64,000 bases of DNA from Phycisphaerae bacterium (GTDB lineage: Bacteria; Planctomycetota; Phycisphaerae; Phycisphaerales; UBA1924). Below, piece by piece: positions 47,806 to 58,644 of the stretch. The translations under genes and the position numbers were made by a program. The notes beneath the pieces are model-generated. The model made no database searches. It saw only the letters and a list, made by a program, of their open reading frames with translations, and was not told the DNA's origin. Within the stretch, counting starts at the first letter, position 1, and each line of letters opens with the position of its first letter. The DNA is taken from the NCBI GenBank assembly GCA_022180725.1, contig BQMO01000012.1:105734-169733 (forward strand), in the 5' to 3' direction.

Positions 47806-48617
47806 GGTGCACCTCCGGGGGCGGGCGTCGCGGGGATGGGTTTGGGCTTGCCCTTCAGCGCGTCCTGCTTGCTCGCGGGGACATCGGCCAGCGTCCCGGT
47901 GCGCGAGGCCTGCAAGGTCCGCACGTACGCCACCACGGCCCACGCGTCGCGCTCGTTCAACGCGTGCCCGTACGCGGGCATGGTCAGCACCTCCGGGTTC
48001 GCCGCGTCGGGCTTCCCGTGGCGGATCGTGTGGAAGATGTACCCGTCAAGGCTTCGGTTGTTCGTGGAATCAAAGAACGTCGCGTCGAAGTAACTCGGGA
48101 CCACGGGGTTGTACCCGGCCTTGGCGACCATGCCCTGCCCGTCGCCGGCGTACCCGTGGCACGCCGTGCAGTAAATGTTGTATCGATCCTGTCCGCGCAG
48201 AAGGGTCTCCACATCCACCGGCATCGTTTTCGGAATGGTTCGGACGTACTTCGGCGTGCCGTCGGCGTTCTTGCCTTCGACACCCGTGTAGAACACGTCG
48301 TCGGCCTTGAGCAGATCGCCCCGCATCGCCTTCCAGTGACCGGCCCACGGCTCCTCGCCCGTGGCCGAGGACCGCCCCCACGCCACGGTGTTCGGCACCA
48401 CGGGGCGGAGCGTGCGCCCGTCGGCGAACATCTCGCTCGAGGACTGCGGCGTCCACTTCATCTGGTCGTCCATATCGGGGAAGAACTGCCGCGGGGGTTC
48501 GTCTTCGCGCGTGCCCCGACACCCGGTGAGGGCGGCGGCGCCGATCACGGCGAGCGTCAGCAGAGCGCGGGTTGTGTGCTGGGTGTTCATGGCGTGTGCC
48601 CGCGGGCGCGGGGTCAT
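47802..48617 (-). CDS. actE: Alternative complex III subunit ActE (mono-haem cytochrome c lipoprotein)
   Basis: The protein of 262-271 residues has a lipoprotein signal (LLTLAVIGAAALTGC) and one CTACH haem motif in YNIYCTACHGYAGDGQG, with MPAYGHALNERDAWAVVAYV supplying Met. The ATG at 48617 overlaps the actD stop (ATGA); ATG 48590 is an alternative with a shorter signal. It is one of the electron exits of the complex toward the oxidase. Confidence 0.92.
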   Translation of the reverse strand: MTPRPRAHAMNTQHTTRALLTLAVIGAAALTGCRGTREDEPPRQFFPDMDDQMKWTPQSSSEMFADGRTLRPVVPNTVAWGRSSATGEEPWAGHWKAMRGDLLKADDVFYTGVEGKNADGTPKYVRTIPKTMPVDVETLLRGQDRYNIYCTACHGYAGDGQGMVAKAGYNPVVPSYFDATFFDSTNNRSLDGYIFHTIRHGKPDAANPEVLTMPAYGHALNERDAWAVVAYVRTLQASRTGTLADVPASKQDALKGKPKPIPATPAPGGAP

Positions 48618-49174
48618 TCCTCCACCAACTCGATGCTCGTGGCGCCCGACTCTTCGAGCAGGGCGCGGGTGCGGTCGGGATCAAACTTCGCGTCGCGGGC
48701 CTCGATGCAGATGAAGAACCGGTCGTCGCTGCTGGCGAGGAACCGCGTCTTCCTGAACAGCGGGTGATGATGCCGAGGCAGGCCGTTCATCGCCAGCATC
48801 CCGATCAGCGCCGTGAACGCGCTCAGCAGAATGCCCAGTTCGAACGTGATCGGCACGAACGCCTGCCACGAATCGTACGGCTTGCCCTGCACCGGCAACG
48901 GATAATCCAGCGACATCCACCACTGCATCAGGAACCCCAGCCCGGCGGACGACAGCCCCACCACCGCCACCAGCACGGGCAGTTTCGTGCGGGGGAACCC
49001 CATCGCATCCTCCATCCCGTGGATCGGGAAGGGCGAGTGCGTGTCCCACGACGCATACCCGGCGTCGCGGACCTTCTCGGCGGCGTGGTACAGCGCCGCG
49101 GGCGTCGCGTACTCGGCGAGAATTCCGTGGATCGTCTCGCCGGCCTCGGTCACATACAGACGGGTGCTCGCCAT
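48614..49174 (-). CDS. actD: Alternative complex III subunit ActD
   Basis: The 186-residue protein has a soluble N-terminus (LYHAAEKVRDAGYASWDTH with HSPFPIHGM, the ActD signature), two helices (LPVLVAVVGLSSAGLGFLMQ and ITFELGILLSAFTALIGML) and a C-terminal soluble tail. It lies three bases after actC and overlaps actE. Its role in the complex is structural. Confidence 0.92.
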   Translation of the reverse strand: MASTRLYVTEAGETIHGILAEYATPAALYHAAEKVRDAGYASWDTHSPFPIHGMEDAMGFPRTKLPVLVAVVGLSSAGLGFLMQWWMSLDYPLPVQGKPYDSWQAFVPITFELGILLSAFTALIGMLAMNGLPRHHHPLFRKTRFLASSDDRFFICIEARDAKFDPDRTRALLEESGATSIELVEE

Positions 49175-49177
49175 CGC

Positions 49178-50752
49178 TCAGTGCCCTCCCCCGTGTTGGT
49201 GCCCGCCCGAACCGTGGCCCGGCCCGTGGTGCGGGCTGGCGATCGGCAGCACCGCCTTCAACTCCGCCATCGCGAACATCGGCAGGAACCTCATGAACAG
49301 CAGGAACAGGTGCGTGAACACGCCCAGCGAACCCACGAAGATGCAGATGTCCACCGCGGTGGGCGAGAACATGTGCCACTCTCCGGGCAGGAACGCCCGG
49401 TGCAGGCTCGTCACGATGATCACGAACCGCTCGAACCACATCCCGATTGTCACCAGGATCGACACGATGAAGATCACGAACGGGCTGGTGCGCATCGCCT
49501 TGTTCCAGAAGACCTGCGGACTCAGCACGTTGCACCCGATCATGGTCCAATACGCCCACCAGTACGGCCCGGTAGCCCGGTTCTTGAAGGCGTACAACTC
49601 GAACTCGTTCCCGCCGTAGTACGCGATGAAAAACTCCATCGAGTACGCGAAACCCACCATCAGCCCGGTCAGCGTCAGGATCTTCGCCATGTTCTCCAGG
49701 TGGCGGAGCGTGATGAAGTCCTTCATGTGCGGGTACAACTCCCGCGCGGGGATCAGGAGCAGCAGCACCATGGCGAACCCGCCGAAGATCGCCCCCGCCA
49801 CGAAGTACGGCGGGAAGATCGTCGTGTGCCATCCGGGCAGAATGCTCGTGGCGAAGTCCATCGACACGATCGAGTGCACGCTCAGCACCAGCGGGGTGCT
49901 GATGCCCGCGAGGATCAGGTATGCCGCCTCGTACCGGTGCCAGTGCCGCCCGCTGAAACGCCACCCCAGCGACAGGAATCCGTACACCTTGGCGCGGATC
50001 AGGTCGACGGGGATCGGCAGGAAGGGCAGGAGGGGGCCACCGCTCTGCGGGTTCAGCCGCAGCCGCCGGTCCGCACGGTCCCGCAGCGTCGCCACGTCCG
50101 GAATCATCCCCATGTACCAGAACAGCAGCGACACCGTCCCGTACGTCGAGATCGCGAAGACGTCCCACAAGAGCGGGGAGCGGAAGTTCGGCCAGATGGC
50201 GTTGGCGTTGGGCAGCGGGGGCAGGAACCACGCCATCCACTGGCGCCCGATGTGAATCCCCGGGAAGGTCGCGGCACAGATGACCGCGAAGATCGTCATC
50301 GCCTCCGCCGAACGGTTCACCGCCGTGCGCCACTTCTGCTTGAGCAGGCACAGGATGGCCGAGATCAGCGTCCCGGCGTGGCCGATGCCGATCCAGAACA
50401 CGAAGTTCGTAATGTCCCACGCCCAGTCCACCTGGTTCGTCAGGCCCCACGTCCCGATGCCCGTGATGATCAGGTAGAGGATGAACACGGTCATCATGGC
50501 GGCGAGGCCCGCCGTCACCGCGGCCGCCGCGTACCACCACCGCGGCACCGGGTTTTCCGTATATCCGCAGATGATGTTCGTGATCTCCCCGAACGAACGG
50601 TCGTTCAAGACCAGCGGGGCGCGCACGCCGGGGGTATCGATCAGCGTGCCATCGCCGGTCACCGGATCGGGGTCCTTCCCGCCGACCGGCCCGCGCGCCA
50701 GGCCGGCGAGGCGCTGGGCCGTCAGTTCGTCAGGGTGCGGGGTGCTCGTCAT
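49178..50752 (-). CDS. actC: Alternative complex III subunit ActC (NrfD-like quinol oxidation subunit)
   Basis: The 524-residue protein has about ten helices and the ActC/NrfD pattern (INGVT-like [57 protein letters not shown]). It holds the main quinol-binding site next to the ActB iron-sulphur domain. A His-rich tail follows ([17 protein letters not shown]). The ATG overlaps the actB stop. Confidence 0.94.
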   Translation of the reverse strand: MTSTPHPDELTAQRLAGLARGPVGGKDPDPVTGDGTLIDTPGVRAPLVLNDRSFGEITNIICGYTENPVPRWWYAAAAVTAGLAAMMTVFILYLIITGIGTWGLTNQVDWAWDITNFVFWIGIGHAGTLISAILCLLKQKWRTAVNRSAEAMTIFAVICAATFPGIHIGRQWMAWFLPPLPNANAIWPNFRSPLLWDVFAISTYGTVSLLFWYMGMIPDVATLRDRADRRLRLNPQSGGPLLPFLPIPVDLIRAKVYGFLSLGWRFSGRHWHRYEAAYLILAGISTPLVLSVHSIVSMDFATSILPGWHTTIFPPYFVAGAIFGGFAMVLLLLIPARELYPHMKDFITLRHLENMAKILTLTGLMVGFAYSMEFFIAYYGGNEFELYAFKNRATGPYWWAYWTMIGCNVLSPQVFWNKAMRTSPFVIFIVSILVTIGMWFERFVIIVTSLHRAFLPGEWHMFSPTAVDICIFVGSLGVFTHLFLLFMRFLPMFAMAELKAVLPIASPHHGPGHGSGGHQHGGGH

Positions 50753-53700
50753 GCGTGGCTCCCGGAGAGAATGTTGAGGCTGAGGGCGTACCCGCGGTCC
50801 TCACGCTTCCTGGTGTTGTCGATGCGGTGCGAATGCGGCTGTCCGGGCGGATGGTCGTGCCCGGAATGGTCGTCGTGCCCGCCGTGGAACGGGTTCTCCC
50901 ACGCCGCCTTGCGCTCCGCCGAGCACAGCGCGGGGTTCGGGTTCATCACCCGCACCATGTGGCTGGTGCGCGGGCGCGTGTTGAGATACCCCAGCAGGGC
51001 GTAACTGCGGGCGTTGGCCCGGCTGGCGTACACCTTGCTCGACGGGTCGAGCATGTCGCCGAACACGATTGCGCCCGACGGGCACGCCTGCTGGCACGCC
51101 GACTGCACGAACCCGTCGGGGATGCCCGGCAGCCCCGCGAGTTTCGTCTCGATCCGCGCCGCGTTCAGCCGCTGGATGCAGTACGTGCACTTCTCCATCA
51201 CGCCGCGGCTGCGCACCGTCACGTCCGGGTTCTTCTGCATGCGGCTGATCTGGTCCAGCTTCTGCCGCAGGCGGGGCGGGATCAGGTTCGGGTTGATCTT
51301 GTTGTACGCGCGGCTGCCCGTGATACCCTCCTGCCCGGGCACCTTGCCGCCAAGGTCGTCGATGATCTCCTTGAAGTAGTAGTCCCCGTTGAACTTCGTC
51401 ACGCCGTAGTCGAAGAAGTTGAACCGGCGGACCTTGTACGGGCAGTTGTTGGCGCAGTACCGCGTGCCGATGCAGCGGTTGTACGTCATGTAGTTCAGCC
51501 CCTCCGGGCCGTGCACCGTCGCGTTCACCGGGCACACGGTCTCGCACGGCGCGTTCTCGCAGTGCACGCACGCCACCGGCTGGTGGTACATCGCGTCGGG
51601 CTTGTCCATGTCCCCGGTGAAGTAGCGGTCCACGCGGATCCACGTCATCTCGCGGCCCTTGGCCACTTCCTTCTTGCCCACCACGGGGATGTTGTTCTCC
51701 GCCTGGCAGGCGATGGTGCATGCGCCGCACCCGGTGCACGCCGTCTGGTCGATCGTCATCGCCCACTGCGGGCCTTTGGTGTACTGGGGGGGCGTGTTCT
51801 TCTGGTACGCCGCCCCGTCCGGCTTGCCGGGGTCGATGTTCTTCGGGTCCGGGTCCGCCGGTGAACGGTTGAATGGGTTGGCGTACAGCGAAATGTTCGG
51901 CGGGGTGTGGCTCAGTTCGCCCAGTCGCTCGGCGAAGTTGAGTTCCTTGACCTTGTCCTGATTGGCGTAGAACGAATCGACCGCCTTCTGCACCTCGTGG
52001 CCGTGCTTCTGCCAGCAGACCAGGTCGACCGCACGGACGATGCTGGTGCGCCCGTCCATCGACCAGTGGTTCTGCGTCGAGGCGATCATGTGCTCGCCGT
52101 CGATGCGGCGAACCGTCGCGCCGCTCGCCGACCGCGCCCCCGACGCCAGCCCGTAGAAGTTGAACCCGACCCCATCGCCCACCCGACCGGCGTGCGTGCG
52201 CCCATACCCGTGCGTGCACACCAGGGTGTGGTCGGGCATCCCGGGCAGGATCCATGCCGCGGCTTCGACCGAGCGGCCCCCGAGCGTCACCGCCACCTTC
52301 GCCGCCAGCGGGTACTTCACTTTCGTGTAAATCCCGCCCATGTCGTCCTTGCGCGAGAACCCCGCCGGGGTGACGCCCAGCGCCTCGGCGGTGCGCGGGC
52401 TCATCAGCACCGGGTTGTCCCACACCACGCGCGTGCCCGTGTCGGGCAGTTCCTGCAGCCACCCGACGTTCGCGTATCGCCCATCGCTCAGGTTCCCCAC
52501 GACAAAGGTCACGTCCAGCGCGTCCTTCGTCGGCGCGGGGGCCAGTTTCAGTCCGGCGACCGCCTTGGCAACCTCGGCGTAGTTCGCCTTCGTCGCCTGC
52601 GGCTGCTGCGTGCTCCCCGCCAATACGCCGTCGTGCAGCGCCTGACGCCACATTTTCTCGAATCGGTCCGCGGGCTGCTTGATCGCCGCCTTCCAATACC
52701 CGCGCACGATCTCGTACCCGTCCACCTTCGCCGCGAAATCGCCCCCGGCGAGCAGGGTGAGGAACTCCAACTCGCTCATCGCCGGCTCGTAGAGCGGCGC
52801 GATCATCGGCTGCACCGGCGCGACCGTCCCATCGCTCGCCGCCGTATCACCCCACGACTCCAGGTACGTCGCCGCGTTGAGCATCCACGTGCTCGCCATC
52901 GCCGTCTCGGTCAGGTCGCTCGAAAGCGTCACCGTGGCCTTGGCCTTCGCGAACGCGTCGGCGAACCCGGGTGCGTCGTACACCGGGTTCGCCCCGACGC
53001 ACACCACCGTCGTCACCTCGCCCGAAGCGATCTTCGCGGCCAAACCCGTGATCGCCGCCGCCGAGTCCGCGGCTTCATCCGCCTCCAGCGGCATGTACGA
53101 GACGCCCACCCCCACGTTGCCCAGCGTCGTGTTCAGCGCCGCCGCCAACGCGTGCACCGCGGCGGGCTGCGTCGGCCCGGCCGTGATCAGCGTCCGCCCG
53201 CGGTTCTCCGCCAGCAGCAGGTCCTTCCCGCACTCCTCGATCAGCGTCCGTGTTTCGCCGGAAAGATCCTCGCCCCCCGGCACGTTGACCGCGTTTACCG
53301 CCGCCACGACGGCTTCGGCGCCTGGCGCGTTCAACTTCGGCAGGACGAACTTCGCCAACTCCACCGCGAACGCCGAGACCCGCCCGGGCGAGAGCGCCGC
53401 CCGGTGGTCCGCCGCGGCGCCGGTGAGCGAGTACCCGCTCTCCGCCACGTACAGCCGCGACATCGTGTCCTTCGTCGTCGTCACCGCGCGCGACGCCGCG
53501 AACCCACGGGCATTCGGAATCTCATCCCGTTCGCGGCTCAGAAAATCACGGTCAAGCGACACGATCACCTTGGTCGTGTCCTTCCCGAAGTTGAACACTT
53601 CGCGCATCGGACGCCCGAAGGCCAGGCGCGTCCCTTCGATGCCCGCGCGGTCCTCGATCGCGGCGTATTCCACCACTACGGCCTTGGGATACTTCGCCCG

Positions 53701-54426
53701 GAATGCCGCGATGGCCCCACGCCGTGACGGGCTGGCCGCCTTCCCCACCACCAGCCCAAGCCCGGCCCCTTCGTTCTTCGTGAACGGCGTCAGATGCTCC
53801 CCGGCCCACGCGCGGAAGTCGTCCCACGTCGCCGCCACTTCGCCCCGCACCGGGTTCTTGTAGATCGGGTTCTTCAGGCGGTCGGGGTCGTACAGCCCCA
53901 TGATGCTCGCCAGCGCCCACGAGGACACCTTCCCGTTGTTGTACGGGTGACGTGGGTTGCCCTCGATCTTCGTCGGGCGTCCCTCGTGCGTCTCAACAAG
54001 AAGGCCCTCGGCCCCGCCGTCGGGACGCGCGAAACTTGTCGCATAAAAAAGCGGCTTGCCGGGGATGATCTCTTCCGGCACGTTCTTGGCATACGGGAGG
54101 ATCTTGTGATCGGGCTGACGGCAGCCCGGGATGGTCGCGGCCCCGGCGAGCGCCGCGGAGGCCCCCAGCAACTTCAGAAAATCGCGGCGAGACTCCCCGC
54201 CCCCCGCCTCGTCCGCTTCGGCACGATCGAGTTCCGACGCGCCCGCGGGAAACTCCCGCTCGAGCCAGTCTCGTAACTCACCCGTATCGGCGAGGTCGTC
54301 CACGCTCCGCCACGCGGCTTGCCCGTTGATCATCCCCGCCGAGCGGGTCAGGTGCGCCAGGGCTTCCTTGCCGGGCTTCTGCTTCGCGCCCTTCACGGTC
54401 GAGGGGCATTGGTCGTTGGTGCTCAT
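50749..54426 (-). CDS. actB: Alternative complex III subunit ActB (molybdopterin-like and 4x Fe-S ferredoxin fusion)
   Basis: The 1225-residue protein has a Tat-like signal in its first quarter ([19 protein letters not shown], preceded by an ~80-residue leader), a large molybdopterin-oxidoreductase-like domain without molybdenum-ligand motifs (~150-860) and an Fe-S domain from ~890 with [38 protein letters not shown] and [15 protein letters not shown] cysteine sets. It carries electrons from quinol to the haems of ActA/ActE. ATG 54426 is chosen. Confidence 0.95.
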   Translation of the reverse strand: MSTNDQCPSTVKGAKQKPGKEALAHLTRSAGMINGQAAWRSVDDLADTGELRDWLEREFPAGASELDRAEADEAGGGESRRDFLKLLGASAALAGAATIPGCRQPDHKILPYAKNVPEEIIPGKPLFYATSFARPDGGAEGLLVETHEGRPTKIEGNPRHPYNNGKVSSWALASIMGLYDPDRLKNPIYKNPVRGEVAATWDDFRAWAGEHLTPFTKNEGAGLGLVVGKAASPSRRGAIAAFRAKYPKAVVVEYAAIEDRAGIEGTRLAFGRPMREVFNFGKDTTKVIVSLDRDFLSRERDEIPNARGFAASRAVTTTKDTMSRLYVAESGYSLTGAAADHRAALSPGRVSAFAVELAKFVLPKLNAPGAEAVVAAVNAVNVPGGEDLSGETRTLIEECGKDLLLAENRGRTLITAGPTQPAAVHALAAALNTTLGNVGVGVSYMPLEADEAADSAAAITGLAAKIASGEVTTVVCVGANPVYDAPGFADAFAKAKATVTLSSDLTETAMASTWMLNAATYLESWGDTAASDGTVAPVQPMIAPLYEPAMSELEFLTLLAGGDFAAKVDGYEIVRGYWKAAIKQPADRFEKMWRQALHDGVLAGSTQQPQATKANYAEVAKAVAGLKLAPAPTKDALDVTFVVGNLSDGRYANVGWLQELPDTGTRVVWDNPVLMSPRTAEALGVTPAGFSRKDDMGGIYTKVKYPLAAKVAVTLGGRSVEAAAWILPGMPDHTLVCTHGYGRTHAGRVGDGVGFNFYGLASGARSASGATVRRIDGEHMIASTQNHWSMDGRTSIVRAVDLVCWQKHGHEVQKAVDSFYANQDKVKELNFAERLGELSHTPPNISLYANPFNRSPADPDPKNIDPGKPDGAAYQKNTPPQYTKGPQWAMTIDQTACTGCGACTIACQAENNIPVVGKKEVAKGREMTWIRVDRYFTGDMDKPDAMYHQPVACVHCENAPCETVCPVNATVHGPEGLNYMTYNRCIGTRYCANNCPYKVRRFNFFDYGVTKFNGDYYFKEIIDDLGGKVPGQEGITGSRAYNKINPNLIPPRLRQKLDQISRMQKNPDVTVRSRGVMEKCTYCIQRLNAARIETKLAGLPGIPDGFVQSACQQACPSGAIVFGDMLDPSSKVYASRANARSYALLGYLNTRPRTSHMVRVMNPNPALCSAERKAAWENPFHGGHDDHSGHDHPPGQPHSHRIDNTRKREDRGYALSLNILSGSHA

Positions 54427-54491
54427 GGGCTTCTCGGGTCGTCGGGGTCGGGTCGGTCGTGGTCGAGTTTTCGAGGATGGTTCGTGCGGGG

Positions 54492-55199
54492 CTAGTAGTG
54501 GCAGGCGCCGCAGTTCTGGGGCGGGGCCTCGCGCAGCGCGTCGAGGAGTTGGCGTCCGGAGGCGACTTCGCCCGGCATCCCCGCCGCCCGCGCCGCCAAC
54601 TGGCCTTCGACAAGGTCCAGTCGCGTCACCAGGTCGCGAGGCACAAGGCTCGTTTCCGGCGCACGGTGGCAGTCCAGGCACCAGCTCATCGAGAGGGGCT
54701 GGGCCTGGTACACCACGGGCATCTGGTCAATGCGGCCATGGCATGAGAAGCATGACACGCCCGCCGCCACGTGCACGTGGTGCGGGAAGTTGTGCACGTA
54801 GTCGGGCACCTTGTGCACGCGACGCCATTGGATCGCCTCGTCGCTCGCGTATGCCGTGCGGATGAACTCCGTCCGCTCCTTGTGCGTCGCCGAGGTCGCC
54901 AGCAAATCGGCCAGTCTCCCGTCCGCGTGGCACCCGTTGCAGGTCGCCACGTTGGGGATGTTGGCCTCGTACGACTTCTCCACCTTCGTATGGCAGTACC
55001 GGCAGTCCATGCCGAGTTTCCCGGCGTGGATCTGATGGCTGAAGCCCCCGCCGGGCTGCTTGGGCATGTACCCCACGTTCCAGAACTTTGGGGTGGCGTA
55101 GTACCAGAATCCGCCCACCGCGCCCGCCGTTGCGGCCAGGCCGCCCAGCGCGGCGACCGTCGGGAACAGATTCATCCACTTCGGGAAGATCGCCGACAC
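54492..55199 (-). CDS. actA: Alternative complex III subunit ActA (pentahaem cytochrome c)
   Basis: The 235-residue protein has an N-terminal signal anchor (LFPTVAALGGLAATAGAVGG) and five haem c motifs, CRYCH, CNGCH, CFSCH, CLDCH and the C-terminal CGACH. Extra His residues (FSHQIHAGK; HNFPHHVHVAAG) give bis-His ligation. GTG 55199 has AAGGAGGG at a good distance. It is the first gene of the ~15-kb act-cta operon. Confidence 0.95.
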   Translation of the reverse strand: MSAIFPKWMNLFPTVAALGGLAATAGAVGGFWYYATPKFWNVGYMPKQPGGGFSHQIHAGKLGMDCRYCHTKVEKSYEANIPNVATCNGCHADGRLADLLATSATHKERTEFIRTAYASDEAIQWRRVHKVPDYVHNFPHHVHVAAGVSCFSCHGRIDQMPVVYQAQPLSMSWCLDCHRAPETSLVPRDLVTRLDLVEGQLAARAAGMPGEVASGRQLLDALREAPPQNCGACHY

Positions 55200-55413
55200 C
55201 AGCGCCCTCCTTCATAAGAGCGGCCAACCCCGCTCGGGTGGCCCGATTGTCCGGGCCGACTCGAGATTCACTTACACACACGCAGGACTGTTCCCCCATA
55301 CGAGAACTTTTCTTGTCCTGCCGCAATTGACCCGATCTGCCCATACCCTGTCAAGTCCCGATTCCTGTCAAACCACAACTGAGACTCAATCTCAGCAACT
55401 CGGGAGGTCGACA
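55200..55413. promoter_or_regulatory. Divergent control region between actA and ctaA
   Basis: About 210 bp separate the actA and ctaA starts, so both promoters must lie here. On the actA-sense strand there are two TTGACAGG boxes within 55344-55371 (seen as CCTGTCAA on the plus strand), each a -35-like hexamer, but no clear -10 at the usual distance. Regulator binding cannot be excluded. Confidence 0.4.
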
Positions 55414-56898
55414 TTGACCATTTCAAGCCGCGCCGGGATTTCGGTTTTGGGTGCTGGGATCGTCGCGGGCTTTGCCGCGGCCGTCGGGCTTTGGGTTGTG
55501 TGGTTCGTGACCCATCTGCCGTGGATCAACCTGCCGGAGCGTCATTCCATCATTGGCCTGCTGGTGTGCTGGCTGGGGGCCTTCGTCGCGTGCGGGTACA
55601 ACCTCGGTCGTGCACGTGGATGGGTCGTTGGGCTGACGGGAGGTGTCATCTCCGCAGTCCTCGGCCTGTTGGTTCTGGGGAGCAAACTTCGCCCCCCCGC
55701 ATCCATCGAAGGCGAGTTGCAGGCCGTGCATCCCTCGGCGGGTGTCGTGGCGTTGGGGTTCGTGGCGATGGGAGCGGTGGTCGGCCTTGTCGGGGGTACG
55801 GCGGGCGGGATGATGGCGCCCGCGTCGCGTGCCTCAGATCCTGAGCCGGATTGGCTGGGCCGTTTCGCGTGGGTGACGTGCGCCGCCGCCATGCCGCTCC
55901 TCTTCATCGGCGGGCTGGTCACCAGCACCGACTCGGGCATGGCCGTCCCTGACTGGCCCAACACCTTCGGCTCCAACATGTTCTTGTACCCACTCGGGCC
56001 ACGCTCGGCCTCGGACGTGTACCTCGAACATTCGCACCGGCTTTTCGGCACGTTGCTCGGACTGTCCGCGGTCGTTCTGACCATCTGGACGGTGCGTCGT
56101 AACGCGACCCAATTGGTGCGCACGCTCATGCTGGTGCTGCCGGTTCTCGTGGGCAGCGTCTCGCTCGGGCTGATCCTCTTCGCGAAAGTTCACGCGGGAT
56201 TTGTCTTCGCGGTCGTGGGGATTCTGGGCATGGCGGCGGCCGTCGCGTGGCGCGAGCCGCGCGGCGCACGCTGGCCCAAGGTGCTCGCGCTGCTCGTGCT
56301 CGCGTTCATCGTGATCCAGGGCTGGCTCGGCGGGACGCGCGTGCTCGAGGACAGCCGCGCGAGGGCGATCATCCACGGCGTCTCCGCGCAGGCGATCCTC
56401 GCCGGGCTGGTAGGCCTGGCGGTTTACCTCTCTCCGTCCTTCGCGCGCCTCGCGACCATCGATCCGCCGGCCAAGGAATCTCGCCGTCTGAAGTTTCTCG
56501 CAACGGCGCTCATGCACTCGCTCCTGCTGCAGTTGATCCTGGGGGCGGTGTACCGGCACCTGCGGCACGGGCACGTGCTGTGGACGCACGCGGCCTTCGC
56601 GATGGTCGTGCTCGTCGCCGCCCTGGCCGCCGGGACCGTGGCGCAGGCGTACCGGCGTGATCAGGGCGGGCCGGCCCGGGCCATCCGACTCGCCGGCACG
56701 TGGGTTCTCGCGGTGGTTGGCGTGCAGTTCGTGCTTGGGTGGGTGGCGTTCATGGGCGCCGGGCAGGGCTTGAACACCGCGTCGGTCACGCAAGCCTTGA
56801 TCCGAACCGCCCACCAGGCCAACGGGGCGCTTTTGCTCGCCGCGGCGACCGTGCTGTTCGTGATGGCTCGACAGGCGAACCGCCTTGCGGCACGATGA
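55414..56898 (+). CDS. ctaA: Heme A synthase (CtaA/COX15) with N-terminal membrane extension
   Basis: The 494-residue membrane protein converts haem O to haem A for the oxidase. Four His pairs typical of the family occur: LEHSHRLFGTLLG, IHGVSAQAILAG, HGHVLWTHAAFA and RTAHQANGALL. The start is TTG 55414, decided by GGAGGT at 55403-55408. An extra ~150-residue segment with about four helices (VAGFAAAVGLWVVWFVTHLP and others) precedes the family domain, which begins near WLGRFAWVTCAAAMPLLFIG. ctaB and ctaG are not in the window. Confidence 0.92.
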   Translation: MTISSRAGISVLGAGIVAGFAAAVGLWVVWFVTHLPWINLPERHSIIGLLVCWLGAFVACGYNLGRARGWVVGLTGGVISAVLGLLVLGSKLRPPASIEGELQAVHPSAGVVALGFVAMGAVVGLVGGTAGGMMAPASRASDPEPDWLGRFAWVTCAAAMPLLFIGGLVTSTDSGMAVPDWPNTFGSNMFLYPLGPRSASDVYLEHSHRLFGTLLGLSAVVLTIWTVRRNATQLVRTLMLVLPVLVGSVSLGLILFAKVHAGFVFAVVGILGMAAAVAWREPRGARWPKVLALLVLAFIVIQGWLGGTRVLEDSRARAIIHGVSAQAILAGLVGLAVYLSPSFARLATIDPPAKESRRLKFLATALMHSLLLQLILGAVYRHLRHGHVLWTHAAFAMVVLVAALAAGTVAQAYRRDQGGPARAIRLAGTWVLAVVGVQFVLGWVAFMGAGQGLNTASVTQALIRTAHQANGALLLAAATVLFVMARQANRLAAR

Positions 56899-56903
56899 TT
56901 CGC

Positions 56904-56931
56904 TTGTGAACGGACCGAGACGTGGTACACT
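56904..56931 (+). promoter_or_regulatory. Candidate sigma-70 promoter of the DUF1800-DUF1501 pair
   Basis: TTGTGA at 56904-56909 and TACACT at 56926-56931 are 16 bp apart, directly between ctaA and the DUF1800 gene. Four of six bases match in each box. The leader would be about 80 nt. Confidence 0.4.
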
Positions 56932-57015
56932 GACTTGTGCGGGAACTGGCCGGGCAATGAGCGGCCATCGGGGGCGTTGAGCGGGTGGGTCCACAAGCCC
57001 CAAGGAGCGGGTGCG

Positions 57016-58602
57016 ATGCGCCAACCGGAACTCCCCAGCGTCCCCGACGCCGCCAAGGTCAAGGCCGCCAACCGTACCGACGACCGGCTGGAGGCATCGC
57101 TGAAGGCCATCCGCCGCCAGGACTTCAAGTACGAGCAGGCTCGCCACCTGCTGTGGCGTGCGGGGTTCGGAGGAACCGAGGCCCAGATCCGCTACCTCGC
57201 GGACCTCGGACCTGAGAAGGCCGTCGACCTGCTGCTGAACTACAAGTCCGCCGACCAGCCTTGGCCCAAGGAAGACGCCTTCGACAAGGACATCATGCGT
57301 CCACCGACCGCGGAGGAACGCGAGATGGTCCGCCGGGCGCAGCGATCGCAGGACGAGGAAGCCCTCGCGCGGGTCCGGCTCGAGCGGCAACGCCGTGAAC
57401 AGCAGGATCGGCGGCAGATCGCCGAGGTCCAGAAGTGGTGGCTCGCCCGCATGATCGAGACGGCCAACCCGCTCGAAGAGAAGATGACGCTCTTCTGGCA
57501 CGGCCTGCTCGCGACCAACTACCGGACGATCGAGAACTCCTACCACATGTTCCTGCAGAACCAGATGTTCCGCAAGCACGCGGTGGGGAGTTACGCCGAC
57601 CTGCTCCGCGCGCTCATCCGCGACCCCGCGATGATCGCCTACCTGGACAACAACGACAGCCGCAAAAACCGCCCCAACGAGAACCTCGCCCGCGAACTCA
57701 TGGAGTTGTTCTCCCTGGGCGTGGGGAACTACACCGAACGCGACATCAAGGAAGGCGCCCGCGCCCTGACGGGGTATACCTTCGAGGACGACACCTTTGT
57801 CTTCCAGCGTCAGAACCACGACACCGGCGGGAAGACCATCCTCGGGCAGCAGGGCAACTGGGACGGCGACGACTTCGTGCGCATCATTCTCGCCCAGCCC
57901 GCCTGCCCGCGGTACATCACGCGGCGGCTGTACCACTATTTCGTCGCCGACGTGCCCAGCGAGGAACGCGGCGGGGATCAGAGCCTGGAGCCCGCGCAGC
58001 GTTCCGTGCTCCGCGCGCTCGCGGGGACCTTCTCGCAAGCCAACTACGAGGTCAAGCCCGTGCTCCGCCGCCTCTTCCTCAGCGAGCACTTCTACGAGCC
58101 GCGGTTCATGAACGACCAGATCAAGTCCCCGGCGCAACTGGTCGTCGGCGCGTGCCGATCGCTCAACACTCCGACGCGGGACTTGTCGATCCTGAACGAT
58201 GCGCTCGACCTGATGGGGCAGCGGCTGCTGCACCCCCCGAGCGTCAAGGGCTGGGAGGGCGGGCGGGCCTGGATGAACACGTCCACGTTCTACGTGCGGC
58301 AGAACATCCTCGCCTTTCTCATCGCCGGCAAACGCCCGCAGGGCTATGACGCCTCCGCGCAAACGCAACCCTTCGACGCCATGGCACTTCTCGCGCCCTT
58401 CGGGGCAGATTCCCCCGAGGGGCGGGGCGATCCGCAGGCCGTGGCCACGGCGCTGCTGCGGCTGGCGTTGGGATGGGCGCCCTCGCAAGGGGTCGAAACG
58501 CTGCGAACGCACCTGGCGGCCAGGAAGAACGTCGTGAACTCATCGACCGTGAGCGAGTTGCTGCTGCTCATCACGGCGATGCCGGAATATCAGTTGTGCT
58601 AG
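57016..58602 (+). CDS. DUF1800 family protein
   Basis: The 528-residue protein starts at ATG 57016 with AAGGAG eight bases upstream. It carries the DUF1800 pattern: ARHLLWRAGFGGTEAQIRYL, LEEKMTLFWHGLLATNYRTI, NENLARELMELFSLGVGNYT, FLSEHFYEPRF and HPPSVKGWEGGRAWMNT. A charged, Arg/Glu/Gln-rich helical insert (~108-145) is visible. The molecular function is unknown. It is followed by DUF1501 as in many Planctomycetes. No signal peptide is seen at this start. Confidence 0.9.
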   Translation: MRQPELPSVPDAAKVKAANRTDDRLEASLKAIRRQDFKYEQARHLLWRAGFGGTEAQIRYLADLGPEKAVDLLLNYKSADQPWPKEDAFDKDIMRPPTAEEREMVRRAQRSQDEEALARVRLERQRREQQDRRQIAEVQKWWLARMIETANPLEEKMTLFWHGLLATNYRTIENSYHMFLQNQMFRKHAVGSYADLLRALIRDPAMIAYLDNNDSRKNRPNENLARELMELFSLGVGNYTERDIKEGARALTGYTFEDDTFVFQRQNHDTGGKTILGQQGNWDGDDFVRIILAQPACPRYITRRLYHYFVADVPSEERGGDQSLEPAQRSVLRALAGTFSQANYEVKPVLRRLFLSEHFYEPRFMNDQIKSPAQLVVGACRSLNTPTRDLSILNDALDLMGQRLLHPPSVKGWEGGRAWMNTSTFYVRQNILAFLIAGKRPQGYDASAQTQPFDAMALLAPFGADSPEGRGDPQAVATALLRLALGWAPSQGVETLRTHLAARKNVVNSSTVSELLLLITAMPEYQLC

Positions 58603-58644
58603 GGGGAGGCTCCGGGCACGGGGCCTCCGGGAAGAAGGACGCCG

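Noticed and set aside
55834..58512. A long minus-strand frame across ctaA and DUF1800
   Set aside because: It crosses two real genes and an intergenic promoter; composition is that of an antisense shadow.
58605..58628. GGAGGC/GCCTCC hairpin between DUF1800 and DUF1501
   Set aside because: The stem is only six base pairs with a long loop and no U-tract; the genes are likely co-transcribed.
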